Below, in pieces: positions 19,079 to 26,986 of a stretch of DNA of 64,000 bases. The stretch spans positions 4,180,501 to 4,244,500 of the forward strand of contig NZ_BCQA01000001.1 of NCBI RefSeq assembly GCF_001748145.1. The letters run 5' to 3'. Position 1 is the stretch's first letter, and every line of letters begins with the position of its first letter. The DNA comes from Bosea sp. BIWAKO-01. GTDB lineage: Bacteria > Pseudomonadota > Alphaproteobacteria > Rhizobiales > Beijerinckiaceae. A program made the position numbers and the translations under genes. The notes under the pieces are model-generated. The model was not told the origin of the DNA. It made no database searches and saw nothing but the letters and a program-made list of their open reading frames with translations.

Positions 19079-19401
19079 GGCGTTCTCCCCTGAATAATGC
19101 CCGGCATCGGGAATATCCCCCGGGCCGCCCGTTTCCCTGTGGCTCGATTTCTTGCGACACGATGCCACTGCCTGCCGGGTGAAGTTTCGCTTGCACCTAT
19201 CCGGCAATTGCACAGGAATGCGCTCACGCGAAACGTTGTGCAATCAAGCACTTGGTCTTGCATCGTTCGACGTAAGACTTAAGGCTTAGAGGTCTTTTCC
19301 TCGTTCCCGCACGCCGCGGATTTTCCCGGATTGGCAGTGCGGCGCTGACCGTCCTATAGTCGGCACGAGGCCGACTTGATGCGGGGAAAAGGAGCGCGCC
19401 G
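19079..19401. other. Intergenic region upstream of the MHS transporter
   Basis: Divergent control region between the transporter and the secreted protein at 19402. It contains a short A/T-rich stretch near 19240-19300 but no gene, tRNA or hairpin that I can support. Promoters for both flanking genes probably lie here. Confidence 0.4.
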
Positions 19402-19887
19402 ATGCCGCGCATCCATGCAACGTTACCGCTGCTGGCATTCCTGGTTTTCCTGAGCCCGGTGAGCGAGGCTGTGGCAGCTGGATCAGGCAGAGCTTTCGCG
19501 CCGGCCGGGCCGCCGTCCTTTGCGCCGCGAATGGCTCCTGGCTTTCGGCATTTGGCGCGCCAGAATGGACCGTTCTTCCGGCATGATCGCGCCCGACGCT
19601 TCCTGGGCAACCCGGGGTTCATCGGTGGCCCCTGGTATTCCCCCTCCGATTTCGGCCGCGACACCGTGATCCTGCAGGAGCGCGAGTCAGAGCGGACCAT
19701 CGATCGCTCGCGCGATTATACGCCGGTGATGGTGGGGATTCCGCAGCCCCCGACGCCCGAGCCAGTGATCTACCGGCTGGAAGGTTCACGGCAGCGGCCG
19801 ATTGTGCGCATCATCCGTATCGGCGAGCAGCGGAGTTATGCCCGCGACGATGACGGCGCCCGCATCCGCAATGTGCCCCGGCGCTGA
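19402..19887 (+). CDS. Secreted hypothetical protein
   Basis: A 161-residue protein with a signal peptide (PLLAFLVFLSPVSEAVAAGS) and a start ATG preceded by AAAAGGAG, a strong ribosome site. The mature part is basic, rich in Arg, Phe, Gly and Pro, with no Cys and no recognised domain. It converges with rlmB, with 3 bp between the stops. The function is unknown. Confidence 0.7.
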   Translation: MPRIHATLPLLAFLVFLSPVSEAVAAGSGRAFAPAGPPSFAPRMAPGFRHLARQNGPFFRHDRARRFLGNPGFIGGPWYSPSDFGRDTVILQERESERTIDRSRDYTPVMVGIPQPPTPEPVIYRLEGSRQRPIVRIIRIGEQRSYARDDDGARIRNVPRR

Positions 19888-19890
19888 GTG

Positions 19891-20694
19891 TCAGCGCCGC
19901 CGGCTTGCCGCATAGAGCGCGATCGCGGTGGCGTTTGAGACGTTGAGGCTGGTGATCGCGCCCGGCACTTCAAGCCTTGCGAGATGGTCGCAGAGATCGC
20001 GGCTGCGCTGACGCAGGCCTTTCCCTTCCGCACCCATAACCATGACGAGCGGCCGCTGCAGGGCGATTTCGTCGAAGGCAGTCGCTCCTTCCGAATCAAA
20101 GCCGATTCGCTGGAAGCCGCGCTTGCCAAGCTGGTCCAGCGCATCGCCGAGATTGCGGACCGCGATCAGCGGAACATGCTCGAGCGCGCCGGATGCCGAT
20201 TTTGCCAGCACGCCGGTCGCTGCCGGGGAATGGCGAATCGTGACGATCACTGCGGCAGCGCCGAATGCGGCGGCCGAGCGCAGGATCGCACCGACATTGT
20301 GCGGGTCGGTGATCTGGTCAAGCGCGAGCACGATCGCATCGTCGGGAAGGCTGTCCAGATCAGGCGAGGGCAGGGGATCGCAGACGAGATAGAGGCCTTG
20401 ATGCACGGCATCTGGAGTGAGCAGGCGGTCGATCTCGGACGGGCGGACCAGCTCGGGTTCGAGCGGCAGCGTGCCGACCTCCTCGCTCAGCCGCTTCAGG
20501 GCGTTCTCCGTGGCGAGAAGGCGTCGAAAGCGTCGGTTGGGATTGCGAAGTGCCTCGATCACCGGATGGACGCCGTAGAGCACGGCCTCGTCGATATCGC
20601 CGGGCCGGTGTGGCGGGGGGCCGGCATCGCGGTCGCGGCGTGCGAAGGGCTTGCCGCCGGACCAGGCCGGCTTGGGGCGGAACGGCGCGGGCAT
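19891..20694 (-). CDS. rlmB: 23S rRNA (guanosine-2'-O-)-methyltransferase RlmB (TrmH/SpoU family)
   Basis: A 267-residue SPOUT-fold methyltransferase. N-terminal substrate-binding domain with LYGVHPVIEALRNPNRR; catalytic region ALDQITDPHNVGAILRSA (motif 1 Arg), MVMGAEGKGL (motif 2) and ITSLNVSNATAIALY (motif 3). Methylates the ribose of G2251 in the 23S rRNA P-loop. In Rhizobiales rlmB is followed by tRNA-Tyr, tRNA-Gly and tuf, which is the order here until the break in tRNA-Gly. Confidence 0.92.
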   Translation of the reverse strand: MPAPFRPKPAWSGGKPFARRDRDAGPPPHRPGDIDEAVLYGVHPVIEALRNPNRRFRRLLATENALKRLSEEVGTLPLEPELVRPSEIDRLLTPDAVHQGLYLVCDPLPSPDLDSLPDDAIVLALDQITDPHNVGAILRSAAAFGAAAVIVTIRHSPAATGVLAKSASGALEHVPLIAVRNLGDALDQLGKRGFQRIGFDSEGATAFDEIALQRPLVMVMGAEGKGLRQRSRDLCDHLARLEVPGAITSLNVSNATAIALYAASRRR

Positions 20695-20825
20695 GGGGGA
20701 CCTCCGAAGCTTGACGGCCCATGCCCTGCCATGGCGGGCGGCGCTTTGCCAGCCCGGACGACGGATTTTCGGTGTCGTGCAGCAGCGGGCGCTGTCGCAG
20801 GCAAGAGGGATTGAGAGGGAACGGG

Positions 20826-21386
20826 ATGGCCAGGGCCGAGGATATCCAGCGCTTCGTCGTGATTACCGGTGGGCCCGGTTCCGGCAAGACGACGTTGATC
20901 GAGGCGCTCTCAAAGCGAGGATTCGCGACGTCTCCGGAAGCCGGCCGCGCCATCATTCGCGATCAGGTGGGGATCGGGGGGCAGGCATTGCCCTGGGCCG
21001 ATCGGGAGCTCTTCGCCGAGCTGATGCTGAGTTGGGAGCTGCGTTCCCATCAGGCTGCGAGGGAGCAGGCCGGGCTGGTCATCTTTGATCGAGGGGTTCC
21101 CGATATCGCGGGTTACCTGAGGCTCTCGGGACTTGGCGTTCCCACGCATGTGGACAACGCGGCAAGACGGTTCCGCTACCGAAGCGAGGTCTTCATCGCG
21201 CCGCCCTGGCGCGAGATCTTTGGGCAGGATGAGGAGCGCAAGCAGGATTTCGCCGAGGCTGAGCGAACCTATGAGGCGATGGTCGCGGCCTATGACGATT
21301 ATGGCTACCGGCTGTGCGAGGTGCCGCGGTGTCGTGTCGAGGAGCGTGTGGAATTCATTCGGGCCCGGATTACGGGCGCTTCCTGA
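20826..21386 (+). CDS. AAA/P-loop ATPase, kinase-like
   Basis: A 186-residue P-loop protein with Walker A GGPGSGKTTLIEAL (residues 15-28) and an IFDRGVPDIAGY segment resembling the LID/DR region of small kinases. It belongs to a widespread 'ATPase/kinase' family (AAA_28-like) of about 180 residues with no established role. The start is chosen at 20826 so that the P-loop is near the N-terminus, after GGGAACGGG. It is encoded between rlmB and the tRNA-Tyr gene. Confidence 0.75.
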   Translation: MARAEDIQRFVVITGGPGSGKTTLIEALSKRGFATSPEAGRAIIRDQVGIGGQALPWADRELFAELMLSWELRSHQAAREQAGLVIFDRGVPDIAGYLRLSGLGVPTHVDNAARRFRYRSEVFIAPPWREIFGQDEERKQDFAEAERTYEAMVAAYDDYGYRLCEVPRCRVEERVEFIRARITGAS

Positions 21387-21572
21387 GGCTGGGCCATGCC
21401 GGCGCCAGGAAAGGCGGCTGGGGATGGATACAAGGAAACGCGGGTGAACCGTTTTTTGCCGTTGACACGCCGAAGCCCGGTCACCATAAGTCCGCCCGCA
21501 CCTGTTGCCCGTCACGAAAGTGAAACAGGCGCTTGGACGACGCTGCTTCACGGCGCGTGTCCGCGACACGGC

Positions 21573-21657
21573 GGGGGAATGTCCCGAGCGGCAAAGGGGG
21601 CGGACTGTAAATCCGCTGGCTATGCCTTCGCAGGTTCGAGTCCTGCTTCCCCCACCA
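21573..21657 (+). tRNA. tRNA-Tyr (anticodon GTA)
   Basis: Acceptor GGGGGAA (21573-21579) pairs with TTCCCCC (21647-21653). Anticodon loop ACTGTAAAT gives GTA (Tyr). A long variable arm (class II tRNA), T-arm CAGGTTCGAGTCCTG and encoded CCA (21655-21657) are present. Confidence 0.95.
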
Positions 21658-21706
21658 TCGTGTCTTGTCTATGTTGATGCCGCCGTCAGGCGGTGTCGCA
21701 CCCGGC

Positions 21707-21739
21707 GCGGGTGTAGCTCAATGGTAGAGCAGCAGCCTT
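21707..21739 (+). pseudogene. Truncated tRNA-Gly, 5' half only (candidate island junction)
   Basis: The sequence starts GCGGGTGTAGCTCAATGG, the usual 5' half of alphaproteobacterial tRNA-Gly(TCC), and runs through the D-arm into the anticodon stem (AGCAGCCTT). At 21740 it stops matching: the expected CCAAGC anticodon and 3' half are missing. It lies where the order rlmB, tRNA-Tyr, tRNA-Gly, tuf is expected, so it is the remains of the native gene. The shared AGCCTT at the break and in the intact copy at 21847 could be the crossover core. Confidence 0.75.
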
Positions 21740-21846
21740 AATGCGCCATGGTTCAAAACGTTCAAGTTCGACAAGCGTCGGCGGCTTGCAAAAAGTAGGT
21801 GGCGGTTGCGAGTTGAGTTTGATAAGGCGTCAGCAATGGCGCACAC

Positions 21847-21920
21847 GCGGGCGTAGCTTAGTGGTAAAGCACTAGCCTTCCAAGCTAGCTATGGGGGTTC
21901 GATTCCCCCCGCCCGCTCCA
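21847..21920 (+). tRNA. tRNA-Gly (anticodon TCC), divergent copy
   Basis: Complete cloverleaf: GCGGGCG pairs with CGCCCGC, anticodon loop CTTCCAA (TCC, Gly), T-arm GGGGGTTCGATTCCCCC, and encoded CCA. It differs from the truncated copy upstream in the acceptor stem, D-arm (GTAGCTTAGTGG) and anticodon stem, so it is not a simple duplication. It likely supplies tRNA-Gly(TCC) after loss of the native gene and may have come with the island. Confidence 0.93.
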
Positions 21921-22241
21921 TTTACCGACACTCTGCTGTGCGTTGGCCATGGGGCATGCGACCATGCTCATACGGTCGTGGATATGATGAGCCCGTCCCA
22001 CTGGTTGACTTGGTGTAACCGCTAGGGCTGTGCACAGGCTGGCCCGGCGCGCCCTCAATAGCGCTGTAGCCGGGCCAGCCTGTGTGCAGGCCGGGTCCAG
22101 AAGAGCACTTCTGATTCGCATTTGGCGCGGTGAGTAATTCGGTGGTCCGGCAGTCGGAAGGTCATTTGCGAATCAATTGTCCTTCCGGTTGGGCGTGCGA
22201 GCGGGTCCAAGCGGCGCCTCTGCGGAGGTATGAATTCCCGC
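21921..22241. other. Non-coding region at the start of the island
   Basis: No gene is supported here. It contains the strong inverted repeat at 22037-22082. The rest shows no coding pattern on either strand. Confidence 0.5.
22037..22082. repeat. Inverted repeat next to the tRNA-Gly
   Basis: Perfect 13-bp arms AGGCTGGCCCGGC (22037-22049) and GCCGGGCCAGCCT (22070-22082) around a 20-nt spacer; pairing continues outward imperfectly (TGTGCAC / GTGTGCA). No T-run follows, so it is a poor terminator. Its location just inside the island junction suggests an attachment- or recombination-related site, but this is inference. Confidence 0.6.
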
Positions 22242-22598
22242 TTATGGTGCCTTCGGCTTGTGCCGGCTGAGTGGAATGCGGCCGTGCCCCTCCCGGAGGG
22301 GGATCGGTACTCCAGTTGCCGGAACAAAGCCGGCAGCATCGAGGGCTTCTCCGAACGATTGCGTCCGTGCGACCAATTCGATGATCTCGATTAGTTCGTT
22401 TATCGAGAGGACAACCGTCATTTCTCCTGGCGCATCCCCCGTGGCCGTTAGAACGGTTGGAGCGTCCTGCGCGGCACCAGGCCGGTCTATTTCCAAGGGT
22501 CGCCGGGCAAGTTCGACCAAGGATCCTAGCAAACGTTCTTTCGAATTCTCGGTCGCGTGAGCGGCGTCGCGAATGCGTTGTGCAAGCTGCTTATCCAT
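22242..22598 (-). CDS. Hypothetical protein, last gene of the FtsH-like cassette
   Basis: A 118-residue protein starting at the ATG 22596-22598 (MDKQLAQRIRDAAHATENSKERLLGSL), only 2 bp after the stop of the DUF6634 gene, so the two are probably translated together. It is helical at the N-terminus, with a hydrophobic middle (MTVVLSINELIEIIELVART). No family recognised. Co-linear with the ParA-like, FtsH-like and DUF6634 genes. Confidence 0.6.
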   Translation of the reverse strand: MDKQLAQRIRDAAHATENSKERLLGSLVELARRPLEIDRPGAAQDAPTVLTATGDAPGEMTVVLSINELIEIIELVARTQSFGEALDAAGFVPATGVPIPLREGHGRIPLSRHKPKAP

Positions 22599-22600
22599 GG

Positions 22601-22933
22601 TCAGCCGTCCAGCTTTGTGCCGCGCGGAGCACCCAACCGGTACCATCGGGATATCGTCCTCGCCCACCCTCGCTGCGCGTCGAGAAAGAAAAGGCCTGAC
22701 GTAGCGATGGGTCGACCTATCCCGGGGAGTTCGGGGTGTTCGGAAACCTCACCTATAAGGCAGCGCTCGGCTCGCGTACCCACCCACCAACGATCAATGG
22801 TCGGGGCGCTTAAGCGGGTTGTATAGGTCCCGGCGGCCACCGCTTCCAAGTCGTCCGCGAGCCGCCGAAGTCTTTCGACCTCTCGACCAAGCGTCGCGCG
22901 CTCCTCCGAGGAAACGCCACCCCACATCAGCAT
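22601..22933 (-). CDS. DUF6634 family protein
   Basis: A 110-residue protein. The segment ERLRRLADDLEAVAAG, then APTIDRWWVGTRAERCLIGEVSEHP and GWARTISRWYRLG match the small DUF6634 family of Alphaproteobacteria as I remember it (pattern LAxDLxxIAxG ... C/LxGxVxGHP ... GWARTLSRFYRLG). Function unknown. It lies 76 bp downstream of the FtsH-like gene and 2 bp upstream of the next gene. The overall fold is not predictable from this view. Confidence 0.6.
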   Translation of the reverse strand: MLMWGGVSSEERATLGREVERLRRLADDLEAVAAGTYTTRLSAPTIDRWWVGTRAERCLIGEVSEHPELPGIGRPIATSGLFFLDAQRGWARTISRWYRLGAPRGTKLDG

Positions 22934-23009
22934 CTACATTCCCTCCGGCCAGCCAACCCAGGCCGTTTCGTGTGTGCAGCTCAGGCGAATCGCCGAAACA
23001 CCTGCGCGT

Positions 23010-24962
23010 TCATTGGAGCTCACTGGGTCGTACTGGTTTCGACAAGTTCTCGGCGACACTCCGACCGCCGCTTGAGCCTGCGAACAACTTGACGAGATCG
23101 GGCCCAGCGATTCGCTTCTTTGCTAGAAGCTCCTCCGTCGTTCGGTCCGCCTCGATCCGGTGATCTTCTACGAGCAAACGTGCCCTGCTCATCTGTTCGG
23201 CAAGAATCTTCTCGATTCGCTCGCGAACGGCCTGCGACGTGTGGAGCAGGCGCCAGAGATCGGCTTCTCCATCCGCGGCCAGAAACGCCAATCCTTTGCC
23301 GAGTCCATAGGATGCCTCAAGCCGCAGTGCGACTAGGGTCGCAAGGTGAAGGTCGCTACCGCGGATCCCACCACCTCCAACCGACCGACTACCCAGGATG
23401 ACCTCCTCCGCAGCAATGCCCCCCAGCAGGAAACAGATCTCGTCAAGCAGCGCATTGGTCGTGATTTCGGCGACGCTATTCCCGGCGATTTGGACGCCGC
23501 CCAATGCTTGGTACCCCCAGGCCAGTTCGGCCGTGTCGCGGATCTCCACGAACTCAAAGGGCCTCTCCAGCACGACTGCGACAGTCGCATGGCCGGCCTC
23601 GTGGATGGCCGTGCGGCGCAGCATCTTTTCCGGGATCGCAATTGTGGGCGGAAGCGACGCCAGGAGGTCGGCGATCGAGATGGCTCTCCGCGCCCGGCGA
23701 GCCAACCGACGGGCTTCGCGAGCGAGTTGCTCCAATGCAGCTCCACTCCAGCCCTCTGTCCGGGCGACGATCGCAGACAGGTTCTCGCCCTGAAGCGCAT
23801 TTTCAAGATGCCAGCGGATGATGCCCTCTCGGGCGGGACCGTCAGGGAGCGGCATTCGGACATGGCGGTCCAAGCGTCCCGGTCGAACGAGAGCGGCGTC
23901 GAGCCGATGCGGGTGGTTGCACGCACCGACCACAATCACCCCTTCTCGTTGCTCCGCGCCGTCGATGCATTCAAGCAAGGCTGCGACGACTTCCGTGCAG
24001 TACTGGGCGTTGTGGTCGGCGAATTTCTCCCGATCCCCGACTGCATCAATTTCATCGATGAAAATGATGGAAGGAGCCTTGCGACGTGCCTCGTCGAAGG
24101 CCGCGCGCATTGCCTTGAGCAAGTCGCCAAGATGACCACGTGCCTGCCATCGCGCGAGTGATCCCAGAACCAAATGAACGTCGCAAGTGGCGGCCAGCGC
24201 TTTCACAAAAGTCGTCTTACCGGTTCCCGTCGGCCCGCTAACAAGGATTCCCCTATCGACATCGGGCCAGCCGATCCTACCCTCGCGCCAATCTTGCAGA
24301 TCGATGGCGAGTTCCCGCGCCCAGCTTCCGGCCTCGCCAAGGCCGTGCAGATTCTCGATTCGGAGTTGTCGCACCTCGACCGGCGTCGAGCTCGCCTGGG
24401 CCTTTCGCATGCACTCAAGCGATTGGGAAATAGGTCGCCCGCGCCGGAGCATAGTGTGGATGAAGGCAAGCGGCATGGACGCCAATTCCTGTGCCTGCTG
24501 CGTGCTCATACGCTGCTTCAGACAAACTCTGCCTGCCGCGGCGAGATGGCGAGGCTCTGGCACCGCAAGTTCAACGACGCCGTCAACCGCTGCGAGCACC
24601 ATGTCCGGAAGCTCGGCAGTGGCTCTGGCCAGGACGACGAACCGGTCCTCTTTCAGGATGTCATCCTTGAACGAATCCTTTCTCCCCTTGACCCAGTGCT
24701 CCCAGGCATTCTCGATCCTCGTCGACGGCGCGACGCCGAACGCATTGCCCAAACGGGGGCGTGTGGTCGCAAACTTCACCGCCAGCCGATAGTCGTCAGC
24801 ATCGGCCCCTTCCGGCAGCAGCAAGACCAGCGCCAGCGGCCCCCCAAGACGCAACTGCGGATAACCTCGACAGCACCGAACGATCATGGAGTACGCAAGG
24901 AATCCGCCAACATTCTTGGTGATCCTGTCGCGCTCCCGGAACGCCGTCACGCTTCGATTCAT
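23010..24962 (-). CDS. Soluble FtsH-like AAA+ ATPase with M41 zinc peptidase domain
   Basis: A 650-residue protein from the ATG 24960-24962, with ribosome site GAAGGAAT. Domains: N-terminal unknown region (1-205), AAA+ module with Walker A GPTGTGKT (243-250), Walker B IIFIDEID (299-306) and SRH RPGRLDRH (360-367), then an M41-type peptidase with HEAGH (454-458) and a candidate third zinc ligand Asp at about 537 (GSDLHLAT). All catalytic residues needed for ATP-driven proteolysis are visible. Unlike true FtsH it has no clear N-terminal membrane segments; the N-terminal domain is different. It is part of a minus-strand cassette with a ParA-like gene and DUF6634, and is not the housekeeping FtsH. 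Confidence 0.85.
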   Translation of the reverse strand: MNRSVTAFRERDRITKNVGGFLAYSMIVRCCRGYPQLRLGGPLALVLLLPEGADADDYRLAVKFATTRPRLGNAFGVAPSTRIENAWEHWVKGRKDSFKDDILKEDRFVVLARATAELPDMVLAAVDGVVELAVPEPRHLAAAGRVCLKQRMSTQQAQELASMPLAFIHTMLRRGRPISQSLECMRKAQASSTPVEVRQLRIENLHGLGEAGSWARELAIDLQDWREGRIGWPDVDRGILVSGPTGTGKTTFVKALAATCDVHLVLGSLARWQARGHLGDLLKAMRAAFDEARRKAPSIIFIDEIDAVGDREKFADHNAQYCTEVVAALLECIDGAEQREGVIVVGACNHPHRLDAALVRPGRLDRHVRMPLPDGPAREGIIRWHLENALQGENLSAIVARTEGWSGAALEQLAREARRLARRARRAISIADLLASLPPTIAIPEKMLRRTAIHEAGHATVAVVLERPFEFVEIRDTAELAWGYQALGGVQIAGNSVAEITTNALLDEICFLLGGIAAEEVILGSRSVGGGGIRGSDLHLATLVALRLEASYGLGKGLAFLAADGEADLWRLLHTSQAVRERIEKILAEQMSRARLLVEDHRIEADRTTEELLAKKRIAGPDLVKLFAGSSGGRSVAENLSKPVRPSELQ

Positions 24963-25251
24963 CGCGAATTCCTTCTGGCCCCGGCCAGGATTCGATCCCT
25001 TGCGAAATGGAGAGACCCCAGGCCTGCTCGCGGCCAGTCGGAGCAACCGTCCTTCCGAGCCCATCGCATTTCGCTTCGCGCCGTTTGCGACAGGATTGGC
25101 CCCCGGCGTTCGACGCCGAACTCCGGCGGTTCCGAGCCACCCGGCGATCCTGCTCCAAAGATGACTGAGTTATACCGCCGCCGCCGACTTTCGGTTGACG
25201 ATCAGAGGGTTGGGCCTCTCATCCGATGGCGGCACGACCTACGCGCTCCCG

Positions 25252-25953
25252 CTAGGACGCATCGTGCGGGACCTCCAACAGAGAGCTGCCCGTTGTCTTC
25301 AGCACGGCATGCGCGATCACCTCCGCCGCCATCGCTCGAAGCGATGACAATGCAATTCGACCCTCTACGATGAGAGGCTCTGACCTGAAATCGAACCACG
25401 GAATTCCGCCTGGTTGGATCACACGATCGCTCGTTGGCGCCGGAAGCCGGAGACGTCGCGTGACGCGACCAAGGATTGGTTCGTAGTCCAACTGACGCAT
25501 TGCCGATGGCCAGCCCACCGGCAAAATCCATGGCAACCCGAGACCCGGTTGTACGGGCACGCCAGCAATCTGGTGGAAATCCCGAGCAACCTGCTCAACA
25601 TCAGCGGAACTCGTCCACATGGGCAGTAGCATTCGAACTGCCGGATCGGTGATCCATCCTCGGTCAAATGTGGACGCCGGAAGGTCAACGACTATCGCCT
25701 CGGTTCTTGAGGCTTGGCCTACGCACAGCTTGATTTCTGCCAAGCTCGGAGCGCGCTTATTGGCTGCGAGCCAAGTCGCCCCAAATGGGGCGGTCGCCTC
25801 TCCTTGGAGCATTGGCTGCTCGTCGCTCGCCGTGACCTGGATGTGAAGCGTATTCAACCCGAGCTGGCTCAATCCGAGAGCTAGCAGGAGGCTGGCGGTC
25901 GTCCTACCCGAATACGCACTCGAGCCGGCAATGAGGAAAGTCTCCATTTTCAC
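25252..25953 (-). CDS. ParA/MinD-like P-loop protein with a degenerate Walker A
   Basis: A 233-residue protein starting METFLIAGSSAYSGRTTASLLLALGLSQLG, the topology of ParA/MinD ATPases (beta strand, P-loop, helix). The P-loop reads GSSAYSGRTT: the essential Lys is Arg and the deviant first Lys is absent, so ATP binding may be weak or lost. A later AIVVDLPASTFDRG corresponds to the Walker B-like region. The ATG has the ribosome site AAGGAAGTGAAA. It is the first gene of the minus-strand cassette and is divergent from the XRE gene. Confidence 0.7.
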   Translation of the reverse strand: MKMETFLIAGSSAYSGRTTASLLLALGLSQLGLNTLHIQVTASDEQPMLQGEATAPFGATWLAANKRAPSLAEIKLCVGQASRTEAIVVDLPASTFDRGWITDPAVRMLLPMWTSSADVEQVARDFHQIAGVPVQPGLGLPWILPVGWPSAMRQLDYEPILGRVTRRLRLPAPTSDRVIQPGGIPWFDFRSEPLIVEGRIALSSLRAMAAEVIAHAVLKTTGSSLLEVPHDAS

Positions 25954-26026
25954 TTCCTTTCGAATCCTTGCTGCGGCCGATTCGGGAGGAGCCTATCAAC
26001 GGGAAAGCGCGAGATCCATATGAAAT

Positions 26027-26040
26027 GACAAATATTTGTC
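26027..26040. promoter_or_regulatory. Perfect palindrome, candidate operator between the ParA-like and XRE genes
   Basis: GACAAATATTTGTC is a perfect 14-bp dyad in the AT-rich 166-bp divergent gap. A TTGACA (26076-26081) lies downstream toward the XRE gene. The best-supported guess is that it binds the neighbouring XRE regulator or another factor; no binding data exist here. Confidence 0.5.
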
Positions 26041-26119
26041 TTTTAAGGTCATTAAGCGCCTCATTGGGCAAATTGTTGACAAGCTGGATTTCGCAATCTT
26101 CCTGTGCTTTTTCAATGGA

Positions 26120-26365
26120 ATGCTTACTTCCGGACGGTTCCTGAAAGCTGCCCGCGTTGGCTTGGGACTAAGTCCCGAGCAAGTCGCCGAGGAAGCAGGG
26201 ATCAGCCGCACCTCCCTGAGCAGGTTGGAGGCGGGATCTGACAAGGTCGCGCTGAAGCTGTTCATCGCGGTCCAGAACGTGCTGGAACACCACGGGATCA
26301 AGTTCCTCACCGGCGATGGCTCCACCGGGCCGAGCATCCGCTTTCCCGTCGATTATCGAGGCTAA
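26120..26365 (+). CDS. XRE-family helix-turn-helix regulator
   Basis: An 81-residue protein from the ATG 26120. The helix-turn-helix lies in GLSPEQVAEEAGISRTSLSRLEAGSD (about residues 16-41), typical of the Cro/C1 family, followed by about 40 residues without a second domain. It is divergent from the ParA-like/FtsH-like cassette and is the likely repressor of both directions through the palindrome at 26027-26040. The ribosome site is weak; upstream in-frame starts exist. Confidence 0.8.
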   Translation: MLTSGRFLKAARVGLGLSPEQVAEEAGISRTSLSRLEAGSDKVALKLFIAVQNVLEHHGIKFLTGDGSTGPSIRFPVDYRG

Positions 26366-26519
26366 GGCAGGCCGATCAGTGCCCCTTGGGCGAGCGGCGG
26401 CCCGGCCGCACTCAACCGCGTGCTCAGCGTCCTTGCCCCAATCTCGCTGGTTGCATTGCTAGCAACACTAGTGCTGCTCATCGGCTTCCAAGGCGACACA
26501 CAGGTCGGCGCGACCGAGA

Positions 26520-26765
26520 TCAGCTTGTCCGGTCTTCCGTTGTCGACGTCTTCCGCATCTCGTAGTCAACAACAGCGAGCTGGAGGGCTGCCCGCTCTTG
26601 GGCCTCTCGGGGATTGGGTGTCGCGCCTTCGAGATACCCAATGCGCCGAAGCGCATAGTGGTACTCGTCCGGAGAAGCGAGACGAATGCTGGGTTCCGGC
26701 TTCAGTGTCACCGCGGCGCGGCGGAGGATAGCGGCAACCCCACGTAACAAGCTGGTTGCGGGCAT
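26520..26765 (-). CDS. Small protein resembling the N-terminus of HigA-type antitoxins
   Basis: An 81-residue protein. The C-terminal part DEYHYALRRIGYLEGATPNP and ALQLAVVDYEMRK is similar to the protein at 41201 (DYRYALQRIGQLEDAKPNS, ALRAAIIRYEQRE) and to the N-terminal region of HigA antitoxins (pattern EYxxALxxIexLmxAxPxTxE ... L..LV..YE). The helix-turn-helix domain of HigA is missing. No toxin gene is adjacent. It may be a remnant domain or an independent regulator; similarity to HigA is from memory. Confidence 0.5.
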   Translation of the reverse strand: MPATSLLRGVAAILRRAAVTLKPEPSIRLASPDEYHYALRRIGYLEGATPNPREAQERAALQLAVVDYEMRKTSTTEDRTS

Positions 26766-26986
26766 GACACCCCCCTGCGGTCGCCAGCGCTGAGCCGATT
26801 GATGGGAAATTCGGTTGGTACCATTGCCACATCAAACCGGCCAGCGCGGGATTTGTTCGTCCCGTTCATCGTGTGTGACCGGGGGATTTGCCTTTCACCC
26901 TGTCGACAGCAAGCCGAGGGCGAGCCGGTGCCGGAACATAAAGCGCGGGCAGAAGTTCTCACTACCCTCTAAACGGAGCCGCCGTG

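Noticed and set aside
17288..19093. 601-residue plus-strand reading frame opposite the MHS transporter
   Set aside because: Antisense shadow of a clear 12-segment transporter; composition is Asp/Gly/Arg-rich nonsense typical of high-GC antisense frames.
21707..21739. Functional second tRNA at this place
   Set aside because: The 3' half is absent, so no cloverleaf can form.
24174..25373. 399-residue plus-strand frame
   Set aside because: Antisense to the FtsH-like gene; no domain.
26420..26731. 103-residue plus-strand frame with a hydrophobic start
   Set aside because: Opposes the HigA-like small gene that has a paralogue; Arg/Ser-rich later part looks non-coding.
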